A stretch of 64,000 nucleotides of DNA from Chrysopilus asiliformis. Lineage: Eukaryota; Arthropoda; Insecta; Diptera; Rhagionidae. The position numbers and the translations under genes were made by a program. Within the stretch, counting starts at the first letter, position 1; each line of letters starts with the position of its first letter. Location: contig OZ035962.1 in the NCBI GenBank assembly GCA_964034945.1, forward strand, positions 33,197,943 to 33,261,942. Direction: 5' to 3'. The notes under the pieces are model-generated. The model was given only the letters and a program-made list of their open reading frames with translations. It did no database searches and was not told where the DNA came from. Shown here one piece after another: positions 22,112 to 33,965 of this stretch.

Positions 22112-23404
22112 ACACATGGATCAATAAGTCCCAAGACTAACAATGAAAACAACATTTTTTTTGCCAAATTTTTTTTTATTCATCAATATAATCACCTTTT
22201 AGGGTGATACAATCGTTCCAACGCTTTTCCAATTTTTCAATACCATGTTTATAAAAAAAATTATCTTTCGCTTCAAAATAAGCTTCAGTTTCAGCGATGA
22301 CCTCCTCATTTGAGCCAAATCTTTTTCCCTGGAGCATTTTTTTAAGATCAGCAAAGAGCCAGTAGTCACTGGGGGCTAAATCTGGCGAGTATGGGGGGTG
22401 GGGAAGCAGATGAAAGCCCAATTCGTTCAATTTTGCCATTGTTTTCATCGACTTGTGGCAGGGTGCATTGTCTTGGTGAAAAAGGATTTTTTTTCTCTGC
22501 ATGTGCGGTCGTTTTTTTGCGATTTCCTCCTTCAAACGCACCAGCAAGTCAATATAATAATCACTGTTGATCGATTTACCTTTTTCGAGGTAGTCAATGA
22601 AAATCACGCCATGCGTATCCCAAAAAACTGACGCCATGACTTTGCCAGCTGACTGCTGCGTTTTCGGACGCTTCGGACGGCTTTCGCCAGCTGTGCGCCA
22701 CTCAGATGACTGCCGCTTCGACTCTGGAGTGTAGTGATGTATCCATGTTTCGTCCATGGACACGTAACGACGCAAGAAATCTTTTTTATTGCGAGTAAAT
22801 AGCGATAAACAGCTTTCTGAATCATCGACTCGTTGCTGTTTTTGTTCCATCGAAAGCAATCGCGGCACCCACTTGGAAAAAACCTTTTTCATGCTCAATT
22901 TTTCATGAAGGATAGTAAATGCACTTCCATATGATATCTGTGTTATCTCAGCAATCTCACGGAGCTTCACTTTACGATCTTTCATTATAATTTTTGTCAC
23001 TTCACTCACATTTTCCGGTGTAACGGCTTCCACAGGTCTACCCGAGCGTTCCGCGTCATTTGTGTCGGTACGACCACGTTTAAACTCGGCAAACCACCGA
23101 CAAATCGTTGCTTTTGATGGACAAGAGTCCGGGTAACATTTTTCAATCCATTGTTTCGCTTGCACGGTGTTTTTACCCATTAAAAAACAATGTTTTATCA
23201 GAACACGAAACTCGGTTTTTTCCATTTTTTAAACAAACTACAAAACGACTTTACTCCAACCTCGATAACTCAGCTGTTTCTGGTCCGATCGACTTAAAAT
23301 TTTGACACGTTTCAAGCAAAGGTTAGTACTCTAGAAAGACGTGGTTACTGGTTTACTACGAGCGTCATCTCTGGGTTAGTCTCGGGACTTATTGATCCAT
23401 GTGT
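22112..23404 (-). mobile_element. Near-intact mariner element
   Basis: A 1293-bp element with 30-bp terminal inverted repeats (ACACATGGATCAATAAGTCC at both ends, one A/G mismatch further in) and TA on both sides. It contains one uninterrupted 349-codon transposase. Length, ends and gene are all as expected for a complete mariner. Ends with the core AATAAGTCCC resemble those of irritans-group mariners such as Himar1. Confidence 0.95.
22176..23225 (-). CDS. mariner transposase, full length
   Basis: The 349-residue protein is a complete mariner transposase: two N-terminal helix-turn-helix domains (about residues 1-110), the linker with KWVPR near 142 and then the catalytic core. The DD34D triad is visible as aspartates in MDETW, HQDNAPCH and YSPDLAPSD. 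The WVPHEL-type linker reads KWVPRLLSMEQKQQRVD. The C-terminus includes EVIAETEAYFEAKDNF. Closest in wording to the irritans subfamily (Himar1 type). It would act in the nucleus, cutting the element at its ends and inserting it at TA. No stop or frameshift interrupts it. The ATG lies 180 bases inside the right end. Confidence 0.95.
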   Translation of the reverse strand: MEKTEFRVLIKHCFLMGKNTVQAKQWIEKCYPDSCPSKATICRWFAEFKRGRTDTNDAERSGRPVEAVTPENVSEVTKIIMKDRKVKLREIAEITQISYGSAFTILHEKLSMKKVFSKWVPRLLSMEQKQQRVDDSESCLSLFTRNKKDFLRRYVSMDETWIHHYTPESKRQSSEWRTAGESRPKRPKTQQSAGKVMASVFWDTHGVIFIDYLEKGKSINSDYYIDLLVRLKEEIAKKRPHMQRKKILFHQDNAPCHKSMKTMAKLNELGFHLLPHPPYSPDLAPSDYWLFADLKKMLQGKRFGSNEEVIAETEAYFEAKDNFFYKHGIEKLEKRWNDCITLKGDYIDE

Positions 23405-23406
23405 TA

Positions 23407-25635
23407 TGTCCAAGATCTCTTGTCCACTATTGTGTTAGGCCCTAATAAATACTCCAAATGCAATCAAACTGAAAAACGGCAACGTTTTTTTCAACATTGA
23501 AAGAATTCTTAAAAATCGTTTAATATTTCAATAATTTTGATATGTAATATACATTTACTGCCATCTATCAATTAATTAAAGAAAAATACGAATATTTTAT
23601 TTGAAAAAAACTACGAATATTAGAAATACCATGCAGATTCTAAATACCTTCGAAAAAAATTTCTGAAATAGTTTATGCTGAAAGCGCTGGAAATTAGAAG
23701 TATTTTCTTATTTTTATTTTAAAAAGAGAACATAATAAGTACTTGCCACATTGTCCGAGAAAAGAAGTTTGAGAAGCAGTATTTTCTTAACCACAAAAGC
23801 AGAAAACAGAATTTGGAAATGAAATACCACTGATTAAAAGTTTCTGTTTCAGAATTTTTGCATTGAGAGTGATTTCTTACGAAAATCCTCAAAATTTCTT
23901 TCGTTTTCTGATATTTATTGTTCTACAAAAATAAACATATTTTCTTTTCAAGCGGTTAAAACCGTTTAAATGGAATTTCCAAAATTTAATTTCAAGCATT
24001 TTGAAAGTTATTAGTGCCAAGCCCATCAGCCCAACTTTTTTTAATGCCATTTTTTAATGCCATTTTTTGAATGCCCATTGAAAAGCATTTTATATGTTTT
24101 CCCCAAATACGATGATTTCATCCCAAAAATTGTGATCACTCGCGGACAATTTCGTCAACATTTCAATAGTCATTTTTGGGGTTAGCCCCCTTTTGCTCTG
24201 AGCGCCTTACATAAATTCTCTCTCATTAGAACTTATTGCCCGACACGTATTCATCTATCGCAGAATAAGTCCAATTAGAAATTTCTTTCCCCGATTTTGT
24301 ATGAGAAAAATTCAATAGCGGATTCTTTTTTTGAATTTGGTATCGTAATGTAGACTTTTGTACAACATTAATGTTATATTAAATAATAAAACTTATCGAA
24401 CAATTATCTAATGTAAATAGCCCTTAAGTCGTTTCTCTCATGAAAAAAAAATCTACTTCACTCATCAAATTCGTTATTTTGAAATTATTACTGTTAGAAT
24501 TATTTTATAATAATAAATAAAATTATCCTTCAATTATCCTTCAAATACATAAACCAAAGATACATATATGAATAACATAGCACGAAGCTAAATTCATAAT
24601 AACAATTTCGCAATATATTCATGCCTATTCTGGAATCCAAAGTAATTTGTATTCTTGAATCCGCTGCGTTTCACTTCTGTTCAATTGCGTATGTTCTAGA
24701 AATTTTTTGAGGGTAGAATTACTCGTTGCAAATTTCAAAACACTAGAACACCAATTCAGTGGCGAATCGAATCGATTGAATTTAGTTTTACGCTTTAACT
24801 TCGAATTCCAGTATAGCCATGGTGATGTTAAATAATCCACGTAAGCTTGAAAATATAAAAATTTTCTATTGCATTGTAGTCTCTGCAAATTATCTAAATA
24901 TCTCACGACAAAGTGGCAAGGACTTAAATATAATCGCGTGTCAAAAGTTTTTGTTATTTAACTGTGACCAATGGACATCGTCTATTAAAATATTTTGCGT
25001 AATACCTTAAGCCTTATTCACATTTTTGACTACCAGGCCCGGCGGGTGTTAAGCACATGCAGACCCCGGACTACAGCAGCATTTTCAAGAAGGCGCCCGA
25101 ATGGCGAAAAATATAAATGAATAAAAGTGATTTATTTTTAAATTTAAATATTTTTATAGAACTTTGTATAAAAATCGTTGTTATTTCAGAATTCAAACAA
25201 AAAATAGTTCTATAACTTAGGGCGTCATTTTGCTCAGCCAGCGCTTTAGGCAACATTTAAAAGTTCACTGCATAAAATTCGAACCTCGAAAGAAACGAAA
25301 GATAAAGATATGCTTCTCTGGCAACTGTTAGATCAATTTAATTGTGTATTTGACCTTGGCATTTAAATATTTTTGTCTGCGGCGCATTTTCCTAAAACAA
25401 TAGTACAATTTTTGTTGCATACCGAAGAACTATTAATGTATCTTTTTATCTAAATAATCACAAACAATAATTGCGACAAACCTTCTTGCCATGTTTGGTC
25501 TTAATCGCGAATAACTTAATGATACAAATCGTGTATACCGGCGAGGTATTCAGCGGCCAGTGAGCAATAGCATAAATAAGGCTTTAGTAATTATCTATAA
25601 TGAGTTTTTCCAATTAAACTGATTCTATAAAACTG
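23407..25635. other. Gene-free intron
   Basis: AT-rich. A short direct repeat of TTTTTTAATGCCAT occurs twice near 24037-24068. Around 25030-25250 the minus strand has slightly more G+C with short frames (FGRLLENAAVVRGLH), possibly a retroelement scrap, not assigned. Confidence 0.4.
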
Positions 25636-26008
25636 GAGTGTAGCCATAGTGAAACCCATGTCCGTTGAAATTTTCAAATTGTCCGTTGAAATCTTCAAAT
25701 TTTTTGGTCATTATAACAGATTTGAATTTTTTAGTGCCGTTTGCACCAACCAAATTTAGCAACTTATGTACAACTTAAATTATTTAAGTCCCAGAATTTC
25801 TACGGTTTAAGTAGGCTAACCGCAACTTAATTTATTAAAAATAGTACGCGCAACGGGCCTTTCATCGATCAATTTAAGTACAATTTTCATGGATCAAGGG
25901 CCTAAAAAATTTAAATAAATGAGTTTGTCAAAAACTGAAAACAAAGTTGATTTTTTCAAAAAAATAAGACGGTTCGAAAAATACCGAGGTTCTTCAATGG
26001 CCACACTC
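25636..26008. mobile_element. MITE with GAGTGTRGCCAT ends
   Basis: Ends GAGTGTAGCCATAGTGAAAC and, reverse complemented, GAGTGTGGCCATTGAAGAAC. The interior has an inner inverted pair of GCCGTTTGC-like words, perhaps an older nested element. Non-coding. Confidence 0.5.
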
Positions 26009-27040
26009 TAGTATTATATAGTCAATCTAATTCCAATGTGTTTTCATGGAATAAAGTTATATAACTTATACTTTGACACGGATTTATGTCATTTTAATAA
26101 AAACCGACTTCTTTTAAACCAAAAATTCTAAAAAAAAACTCGTAGGATTATACGATTTAAAGCTCGAAATAAAAACCATTCGGTAAGCAAGAGGTAAAAC
26201 TTTTAAAAAGCGCAATTGAGTGCTCTAATGCAATAATTACAGAAATTAATTTTTATGTATTATAGAAAATGATATAAGAAAGAAAAAAAATTGTTAAAAA
26301 CATCAGATACCTCAGTACTCCTCGGCTGTAAGTTCTAAATATAAATGAAGAAAAGAGAAAAGATACAAGAAACATGTATAAATACACATCAAGATAAAAA
26401 CAATACAAAGGGAAGAATAGAACGAAATAAAATGAAAGGTTTTTAGAAAAATTAGTAACAGATTATTAGAAACAAGAAGAAAACTGAAATTAAAATATTA
26501 AACAGATTATCATTTGCTACCAATTTACATCACGTTCAAATTTCATTTCTTATAATTTTTTTTTTGTGAAGAAAATTTGCAATTTCGAAACCAAATAAAG
26601 AATAAAAAAATTATTTCTACACATATGGCAACATTTCTGGATCGAATCAAGTGTTAAACAAAAATATTTTGATTTTTCAATAAATAAATACTTTTTTAAA
26701 TCGAAAATATTTTTGCTTTATTTTTTTATAATAGAAATAAAAATATTAACGAAAAAAACATTAGTTAAAAATTAATGACAACATCGAATTTACCATATCA
26801 ATATATTGAAGTAGTGAATAAATATTTTTTGTATAAAAATTATAACACTTATTTAATTTTGTAATTAAACAAAAGAAGACAAATAGTTACACATTACAAA
26901 GTGTACCAATTTCTATCAATTTCTTTTACTAATACTATTTTTATTGGTTTGTTTTTATAGTTTTTCCAATTAATTCGGAATATTCTTAAATTTTAAGTTC
27001 ATCGTTTGTTTCGAAATTTTATTAAAGTATAAATACATAC
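26009..27040. other. Gene-free intron downstream of Shab exon
   Basis: AT-rich sequence with no frame of interest; it forms the first kilobase of the intron after the exon at 27041. Confidence 0.5.
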
Positions 27041-27238
27041 CGCTGGAGTTACCATCATTTGATTTGGTAAATGTGACGGTGATGGCATATCTGGACCGGT
27101 CAATGGTTGGTTCTCATCGAGATCAGGATCACGATATTGTTCGATCATTAGAGCCTGCTGATGATGGTGATGGATTTGATTATGCATTTCCTGGCTGTAC
27201 GGCGGCACAGCCTCTTGATCAGGTACTGGCACTATTTG
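27041..27238 (-). CDS. Shab: Shab (Kv2) potassium channel, tail exon with VPPYS block
   Basis: Exactly 198 bp and 66 codons, phase 0 at both ends. It begins QIVPVPDQEAVPPYSQ, has a His run (HHHH), then ALMIEQYRDPDLDENQ, and closes LPNQMMVTPA. Blocks like QDAVPPYS and QMMITP occur in the Drosophila Shab cytoplasmic tail, in this order and directly before the AELRRQ block that is on the next exon here. The acceptor is TTTCACTTTTTTAATAG; the donor is GCG/GTATGT. The low-complexity Gln tract of Drosophila is absent. About 13.2 kb, including the copia and gypsy elements, separates it from the previous exon. Confidence 0.9.
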
Positions 27239-27397
27239 CTATTAAAAAAGTGAAATTAAATTTTGATATTTTTTGATTGGTTCATAGAATTTATATATTT
27301 ATATATTTATATATCCGTCATAAAAGAGATAAATTATTAACTACTAGCTTGTACACCCATTGTTGTCTAGAGCGACTTGATAACTACAGTGGCATTC

Positions 27398-27556
27398 TAT
27401 TGGGAGAAATAGGGAACCAGGAATATAATGAAACGAGTTATCTACTAAAGTAAATGGTTTATTGAATATAAACTGTACAATACTGCGACTGGTTTTGCCA
27501 GAGGATATCGATGGACTGCTGTTGGTTTCGGGTCGAGTTAGTTCGTTGCTCTAACA
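27398..27556 (-). repeat. Copia 3' LTR
   Basis: On the element strand it begins TGTTAGAGCAACGAAC and ends CTCCCAATA. By eye it is identical to the copy at 34670-34828. A G-rich tract (GTAGGGG) just upstream on the element strand would serve as the plus-strand primer. Confidence 0.93.
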
Positions 27557-27581
27557 CCCCTACTCGAACTAGTGAGACTTA

Positions 27582-30500
27582 TTATTCGACATCTTTGGTA
27601 TACATCCCCAATGCTCTTAGGCAACTGAGATGTTTAGTTCCGCTCAAGCCTTTCGTGGATATATCTGCTGGCATATCCTCGGTCGACATGTATTCTAGCT
27701 CAATTTTCCTATTTTGGTAGCAATCGCGTATAAAGTGATGTCGTACGTCGATGTGTTTTGTACGCGAATTGTAGCCAAAAGATTGAACCAACTTGAGGGC
27801 GCCTTGATTGTCGTTGAATAGGGATATGGGTCTCAATGATGAATTCATACCGATCCAAGCTAGGATGTTCTGGAGATATAGAGCTTCTTTGGTTGCATCC
27901 GAGATGGCCATATACTCAGCCTCTGTGCTAGATTGTGCGACAGTTCGTTGTTTGCGCGCCTCCCAACTGATTACTGCGCCAGCCAATATGAAGCCGTATC
28001 CCGAATACGATCTTCTGTCCGTAAGATTCGCGCCCCAGTCTGCATCCACTAGGCCGTATAGGTCTTCGTTGGTTTTCTTGTAAAATAACCCGTAGCTAGT
28101 AGTTCCTTTGAGGTATCTCAAAATCCTTTTAGCCGCATTCCAATGTTCGATGCCATAGCTGGAATTGAACTGACTCATAAAGTTGACCGCATATGCGATG
28201 TCGGGACGCGTTGTTGTTGCCAAATACATGAGTGCCCCGATTAGTTTTTGATAAGGATATTTTCTCATCACGTTTTCATCAGGTTGTGATGGTCTTCGCA
28301 GCTTATTATTATGTTCCAATGGAGTTTTCGCCGCTTTACATTTTTCCATACCAAAACGCTCAAGAACTGACTGTGCGTAGTTATACTGCGATAAAAGGTA
28401 TCCGTGAGATTTTGGATCTCGTTGAAAGTTAATGCCTAAACATCGCTTTAATGGTCCGAAATCCTTCATTTCGAATGATTCTGCCAACAAATTTTTGATT
28501 GAGTGTAGCCATTCAATGTCGTTGGATGCTAACAACAGGTCATCTACATATACCGCGATCAATATAATTTTATCATTTCGTTGTGATGAGAATAAGCATG
28601 GATCTTGTGGTGATGATTTCAAACCAAATTCATGTAGTTTTTCTGTGAGTCGGTAATACCATTGCAATCCCGATTGGCGTAGTCCATACAGCGCTTTAGT
28701 CAGTAGACACACAGGATCTCCTTTTGCGCGTAACGCTTGATGCCAGCGAGTAGCGGTTTCTATCATCCTTTTGTCGCGACACGCCATTCTGATTGACCCG
28801 ACAGGTTCGCCGGAAGTAAGTTTGTCTAGAAATGCAGGTAATTGCTCGGGAATGTCCATATATACTTTTTCATTTAACTCACCATTTAGATAGGCAGCGA
28901 TTACGTCCATTTGGTGAATTTCTAAATTTAACTCTGCGGCCAAAGCTGTTAATAAGCGGATTGATGTTGATCGCACAACAGGTGAGAATGTGTCATAAAA
29001 ATCTTCTCCTGGACGTTGGGAGCAACCCTTTGCTACTAAACGCACCTTTTTTTGACATGAGTGTGTTCCGTTGTCTTTTGTACGGAACACAAACCTGTGG
29101 CCGATTACCTTGCGTTGTTGTGGTCGTTGTACTATTTCCCAGGTACAGTTTCGAATTTGAGCCTGGAACTCGTCTTCGATTGCTAGTGTCCACGCTTCTG
29201 CATCTTCTGCCTCCATCGCGTCTTTCAGGGTTGAAGGATCTGCAAACGTGGCTAAATTAGCTAACTCGCATTCAGCAAAAACATCATCATCTTCGTCGTC
29301 TACTGAAGATTCTCCGTCATCTTTATTCGAGCTTCCGTCGTAACTAGCCTGTTGAAAAATTTTCCTTGGCCTCCCAATTACGCCTTTTACCAATCTTGGA
29401 CGACCTCTACCTCGTTTAGCTAGCTCGGGATTCTCATTTTTGGATGTAGAATTTTTGGATGAAGTTGGTGTTTCAGGAGTAATCTTCGTTAAGTCTAATT
29501 CTATTTCACTCTGCTGGTTATCGTTAATGTTATTTTTCTCATAATTTGATATCTCATTTTCGTTGTAGAAATTTTCATATTTATTAGAAAAGAATGGTTC
29601 GTTTAAAAATTTTACATCTCGACTTACCACTATTCTTCGTGTTTGTGGAGACCAAAGCCGGTAACCCTTTGACTCATTTGAATATCCGACGAACACGCAT
29701 TCCTTTGAACGGGAGTCGAATTTCCCTCTTTTTGGATCCTTATCTAGAACAAACGCCTTCGATCCAAACACCTTGAAGTGAATTACTGTTGGAATTTTCC
29801 CTGTCCATATTTTGTGTGGTATTTGTCCACCTAAAGATTTAGTCGAGCACCTATTCCGAATATAACACGCGGCATTTACCGCCTCTGCCCAAAATGTTGG
29901 TGGAACTCCTGATTGCCGCATCATACATCTAGCCATTTCTACAAGGGTCCTATTTTTCCGTTCAGCCAACCCGTTTTGTTGCGGAGTATGAGGGGCTGTT
30001 AAACGTCGTTGAATCCCGTTTTTCTCTAAAAATAGGTCGAATTCCCGGTTACGATATTCCCCACCGTTATCTGATTGTAACATTTTAATTTTTTTACCTG
30101 TAAATGTCTCTGCGGTAGTTTTGAATTTTTCAAATACGCTTAAAACTTCGGATTTGTGTTTTATGAAAAATACCTCGCACCATCGCGACTTTTCGTCGAT
30201 AAATAACACAAAGTATTTCGCCCCAGAATGTGATGAATGTCTCATAGGGCCACAGACGTCCGTATGTACGATTTCAAGCAAATCCCGTGTACGGTTACCG
30301 TCACTTTTTGGAAATATCGCGCGCGTTTGTTTTTCCTGTATACATACTTCGCACGTTGATAACTTTTCTTGTGAGTCAATATCTAAACCGTGCACAACAC
30401 TATTTTTGGCCATATTTTTTAAATCCCTTTCATTTAAATGTCCCATTTTATAATGCCATGAGTCTATTTTACGTGATCTACCGAAGTTATCATCGACATT

Positions 30501-31168
30501 ATATGAAAAATCCCTTCGAGAAGTTTCAATGTAGTAAAGGTTTCCTTGTCTTTTCGCATGGAGCACCATTTTACGACTTTTGTCGAATACAAAGGCGTCA
30601 TTTTTTTCAAAATTCACAACAAAACCGCGATCTACGATTTTTGATACCGATAATAAGTTTGTGCGTAAGTCTGGCACATATAACACTTGTTCTAAGTTTA
30701 ACACATTTTTCTGTCCGTCATTTTCCACTATCAATTTTACGTTTCCCGTGCCACTAATTTTTGTCGATTTATTATTCGCCAAATTTAACAGTTTATTCAT
30801 TTCATAGAAATTTTCAAAAATGTCTCTGTCCGAACTCATATGTGCAGTGCACCCACTATCTAGACACCATCCTTCCTTTAGAGAATTTTGCATGGCAAAT
30901 TCGGTTGTATTGAGCAGAGCTATTTCGTCATGTGCCCTAAACGATTTTTCAGATTCTTTGTCATTTTCTTCAATCTGTCGAGCGCTTTGTTGGGCATTCA
31001 TGGAGTTTTTGTTTCTACAATTCTTTGCTATATGACCAAATGCTCCACAACGATAACATCCAGTTTGACGCTTTTGTTGAACAGCTTGCGGTTTAAACTG
31101 CATTTCATTGTTTCGAGATTGTCGTTTAGCTTGGTTAAAGCGATAACTATCAGGATTTTTGTGAGCGT
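27582..31168 (-). CDS. Copia polyprotein, Gag zinc knuckle to RNase H
   Basis: The uninterrupted frame contains, in order: a CCHC knuckle (CYRCGAFGHIAKNC), the protease motif WCLDSGCTAHMS, the integrase core (HTDVCGPM, SDNGGEY and NGLAERKNRTL giving the DDE residues), the reverse transcriptase box YVDDLLLAS with ALYGLRQSG upstream, and RNase H with LVDADWG. It ends at a TAA/TAG-type stop 25 bases before the 3' LTR. No damage was seen. The true start lies in the gag part beyond the Harbinger insert; the first 24 codons of the extended open frame come from the Harbinger end, not from copia. Confidence 0.93.
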
Positions 31169-31346
31169 ACAGGGGTGGCTTCATGTAACTTACTTCGACC
31201 AAAATTTTTCGACCATTTCCGAAATTGGGTTCATGTATCAAATTTTCGACCTTTTTGGTCGAACGATAAAATCAAATTTAGTCGATGGTGAAATATCATT
31301 CGTCCAGCAGGTCGAAGAAAAGTTTTCGCTGAAGATATTTGTTAAA

Positions 31347-32312
31347 ATGTGAGTATAGTGGCATTTTTTGCGAAAAACTTTAATTATATCTATGATTTAA
31401 TATAAAATGTATATATAATGCGTTGATTTCAGGGCGAATTCCAATAAAATAAGCCAAGAGAAGCAACTTCCGTCCACCGGTATCAATCAAGCCCAAAAAA
31501 AGTTGTTGGCTGAATATATGGAGAAACACTCAGATTTGGCCAAGGGGCCACTTAAATGTTCTAACGGGAGAGTGGTGGCAAACAAATTGTGGCAAGAATT
31601 GACTCGGACTTTAAATTCAAATGGTCCTCCTGTGAAAACCACCAATGACTGGAAAAAAGTATTTTCAACCAAATTCATTTTTTCGTATTTACTTAAACAT
31701 ATGTTTCAGGTATGGAGTGACATGAAATATAAACTTAAAGTGAAACTTAAAAGCAACAAACTAAGTTTGTCCAAAACTGGGGGAGGTCCAAACGAGACAA
31801 AAAAATTGTCCGATCTGGAAGAATCTTTAATGGAGTCTGCTGGACTTGAAGTGGTGGTGAATGGTTTAGATGGGAGTACGTTTGGGGCATATTATTCAAC
31901 GCCATACTACGACAACGAATTTGGTGATACAAATCATATTCTCCCTTTCCCAGAGGAAGAGACGACCAGCGAATCTATTGAGAAATCTTCTTCAGTTCCA
32001 AAAAAACCTGCTCCACTGCCAGAAATACCAACAGAAAATATTAAAATAAACACGAAGCAAAAGGACAAAACTAAAAAACTCGATTTATTCCAAGACTATG
32101 TCCAGGGTGTTAAGAGAACAAATGAACTTTTGGAAGAACTTGTCGAGGAAAAAAAGAAAATAAGAGAGGTCAAAACAGAAAAACTTAATTGTTTAAAAGA
32201 GAAATGGGCACAGGAAAATAAGAATGAAATTGAAAAGTTAAAATATAAACAAAGAAAATTAGAGCTGATGTTATCAAAAAATGAGCTCGAGGAAAGACTG
32301 CTACAACTTTAA
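31347..32312 (+). CDS. Harbinger Myb/SANT-like DNA-binding protein
   Basis: Two introns are inferred: 31349-31432 (GTGAGT...TTTCAG) and 31659-31709 (51 bases, in frame, GTATTT...TTTCAG). Joined, the exons total 831 bases, giving 276 residues. The start codon itself is split: AT at 31347-31348 and G at 31433. The N-terminal third is a trihelix/Myb-like domain (QAQKKLLAEYMEKH, WQELTRTLN, TNDWKKVWSDMK and TGGGP), followed by an acidic linker and a lysine/glutamate-rich coiled coil up to the end. In this superfamily the partner protein carries transposase to the element ends and into the nucleus. Confidence 0.85.
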
Positions 32313-32491
32313 AAAAAATTATTTAAATAAGTCTGATGTTTTTTATTTAAATGGACCTGATTAATTTAATATGCTCAAAATGAATTACGTTTTCGTTTTA
32401 TTGTTTATAAATAATGTTGTTTTTTAATATTATGTTTTTTTTTATAATGAAGTATGTTTTTGTTTGATTTTTATTAAATCTATATTTTTAA

Positions 32492-33743
32492 TTATAATAT
32501 GTTTTTAATTGTATTTCTAATCCTTTTGCCTTTTTCCTTCAAATTTTCATTTTCATAATGTAGATCATTCGCAGGACTTTCGAATCGCTGATCAAAAGTT
32601 ATATCAATGTCGCTGTCAGAAATGTTGTATTTGATGCCCATATTGTGGAGTGCGACACACACATTTATTATTTTGATTAATTTTTCCGGAGCATATCGAC
32701 ACTTCCTTTCAACGAGCAAAATCCGCCATCGACCTTTTAAAACTCCAATTGCTCTTTCCACGCAGCTCCTTGCCTGGGCGTGTATATAATTAAATTTAGC
32801 CTCCCTTGTATCTTCTGCAACTGCCCGGTACGGTGAGATGAGAAAGGGTTCATTTGGATACCCGCTGTCTCCTAAACATAAGGTTGATTAAAAATGTTTT
32901 TTCTGTCGATTGTTGGATTACATGAGAAGCTTTTAGAGAATTTATAATTTACCCAAAAGCCAAGAATTTTCGTCTCCTTCAAGATATCTTTGTTTCAAAT
33001 ATTCGCGCTCGGTAGACATATTCCACACGAAGGAATCATGCGCAGCTCCACCGTACAAGGCATTGACTGCACTTATATTTCCACTTTGATCGCAAATCTA
33101 TAAATACAGTAACATAAGATCTTTTTTTTTTAATATCTGTATACTTACCACCATTGCATTAATGCTATGGAAGCCTTTTCTGTTGTAAAACATATGTTCA
33201 TTGCTTGAAGGCTTCAATAACCCAATGTGGGTACCATCAATGCAACCAATAATGCCGGGAAAGTTATATTTTGCAAAGAAATATTCCTTAGTAGCACTGA
33301 AGTTTTCTTCATGTAATTTTATCCAAGTTGGACACAAAGCCTCCAAACGCTGCAGCATATCATCAAACACGACAGACACTGTATTATGCGCCAATGCCAA
33401 CGTAAAATCGTCACCGACAGAAGATTGGTAACTGCCACTGGCCAATAATTTTAAAGTCGTTGCTAATTTTATTATCGTTGGTACACTGGTGTTTCTACTG
33501 GTTATTGGTGTCTCAATCGTGTTTAAAATGTAGTTGAAAATGTCCTTGGAAACCCTGAACCTCATTTTAAAGCTGAAATATTTAAAAGAATCACAATTCA
33601 TACCTAAAAAAATATTCATATTTCACATAATCATACTCTGTTTCTGCCAATGTTAAAGGGTTGCTAATATCCCTAAGACGTCTTCTTTCAGCCGTTAAGT
33701 CCTTTGAAAATTCCTCATCACTGCTCTCAGTGTCAAAAAACAT
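32492..33743 (-). CDS. PIF/Harbinger transposase (HARBI1-like)
   Basis: Four exons are inferred: 33604-33743, 33149-33572, 32953-33097 and 32492-32871, summing to 1089 bases and 362 residues. The DDE nuclease (DDE_Tnp_4 type) shows CIDGTH, LLGDSGYPN and RSCVERAIGVLKGRW, carrying the three acidic residues. Introns 2 (51 bases, GTAAGT...TATAG) and 3 (81 bases) are normal. The first would be only 31 bases (GTATGA...TTTCAG), unusually short for an insect; a one-base error or frameshift there is the alternative. The start MFFDTESSDEEFSKDL has an acidic opening. No other defect was seen. Confidence 0.85.
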
Positions 33744-33965
33744 TTTTTAAATTGAAAATACCACAGAAAATTGAAAATACTTTCGCGCGACTATTCGATT
33801 TTGACAGCTTAAATGGCCTAATTAGTCGGATTCTAGTATATACGACATTAGGCAATGCCTTATTCGTGGTCGAAGGAATTACATGAACCCAATATTAATT
33901 TTCTTCGACTAAAAAAATCGTTCGACTTTCTGGTCGAAGAAATGTTACATGAAGTGGCCCCAGTA

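Larger units (their letters stand above)
31169..33965. mobile_element. Complete PIF/Harbinger element inside copia gag
   Basis: Ends match as inverted repeats (left ACAGGGGTGGCTTCATGTAA; reverse complement of right TACTGGGGCCACTTCATGTA), and a 3-bp CGT is present on both sides (31166-31168 and 33966-33968). It encodes the two proteins typical of PIF/Harbinger: a Myb/SANT-like protein on the plus strand and a DDE transposase on the minus strand, converging. Both genes have spliceable short introns and no internal stops once these are removed. Because it sits in a copia copy with identical LTRs, it must be younger still. Confidence 0.9.

Noticed and set aside
28832..29260. Plus-strand frames over the copia region (also 30121-30453, 30287-30757, 30888-31352)
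   Set aside because: They are antisense shadows of the copia polyprotein.
31170..31241. First 24 codons of the long copia frame as copia protein
   Set aside because: They lie inside the Harbinger terminal repeat region and are read through only by chance. The copia frame continues from the Gag part at 33966.
31659..31709. In-frame segment in the Harbinger Myb-like frame as coding
   Set aside because: It is 51 bases with GT...TTTCAG ends, and without it the conserved WKKVWSDMK block becomes continuous. It is better read as an intron.
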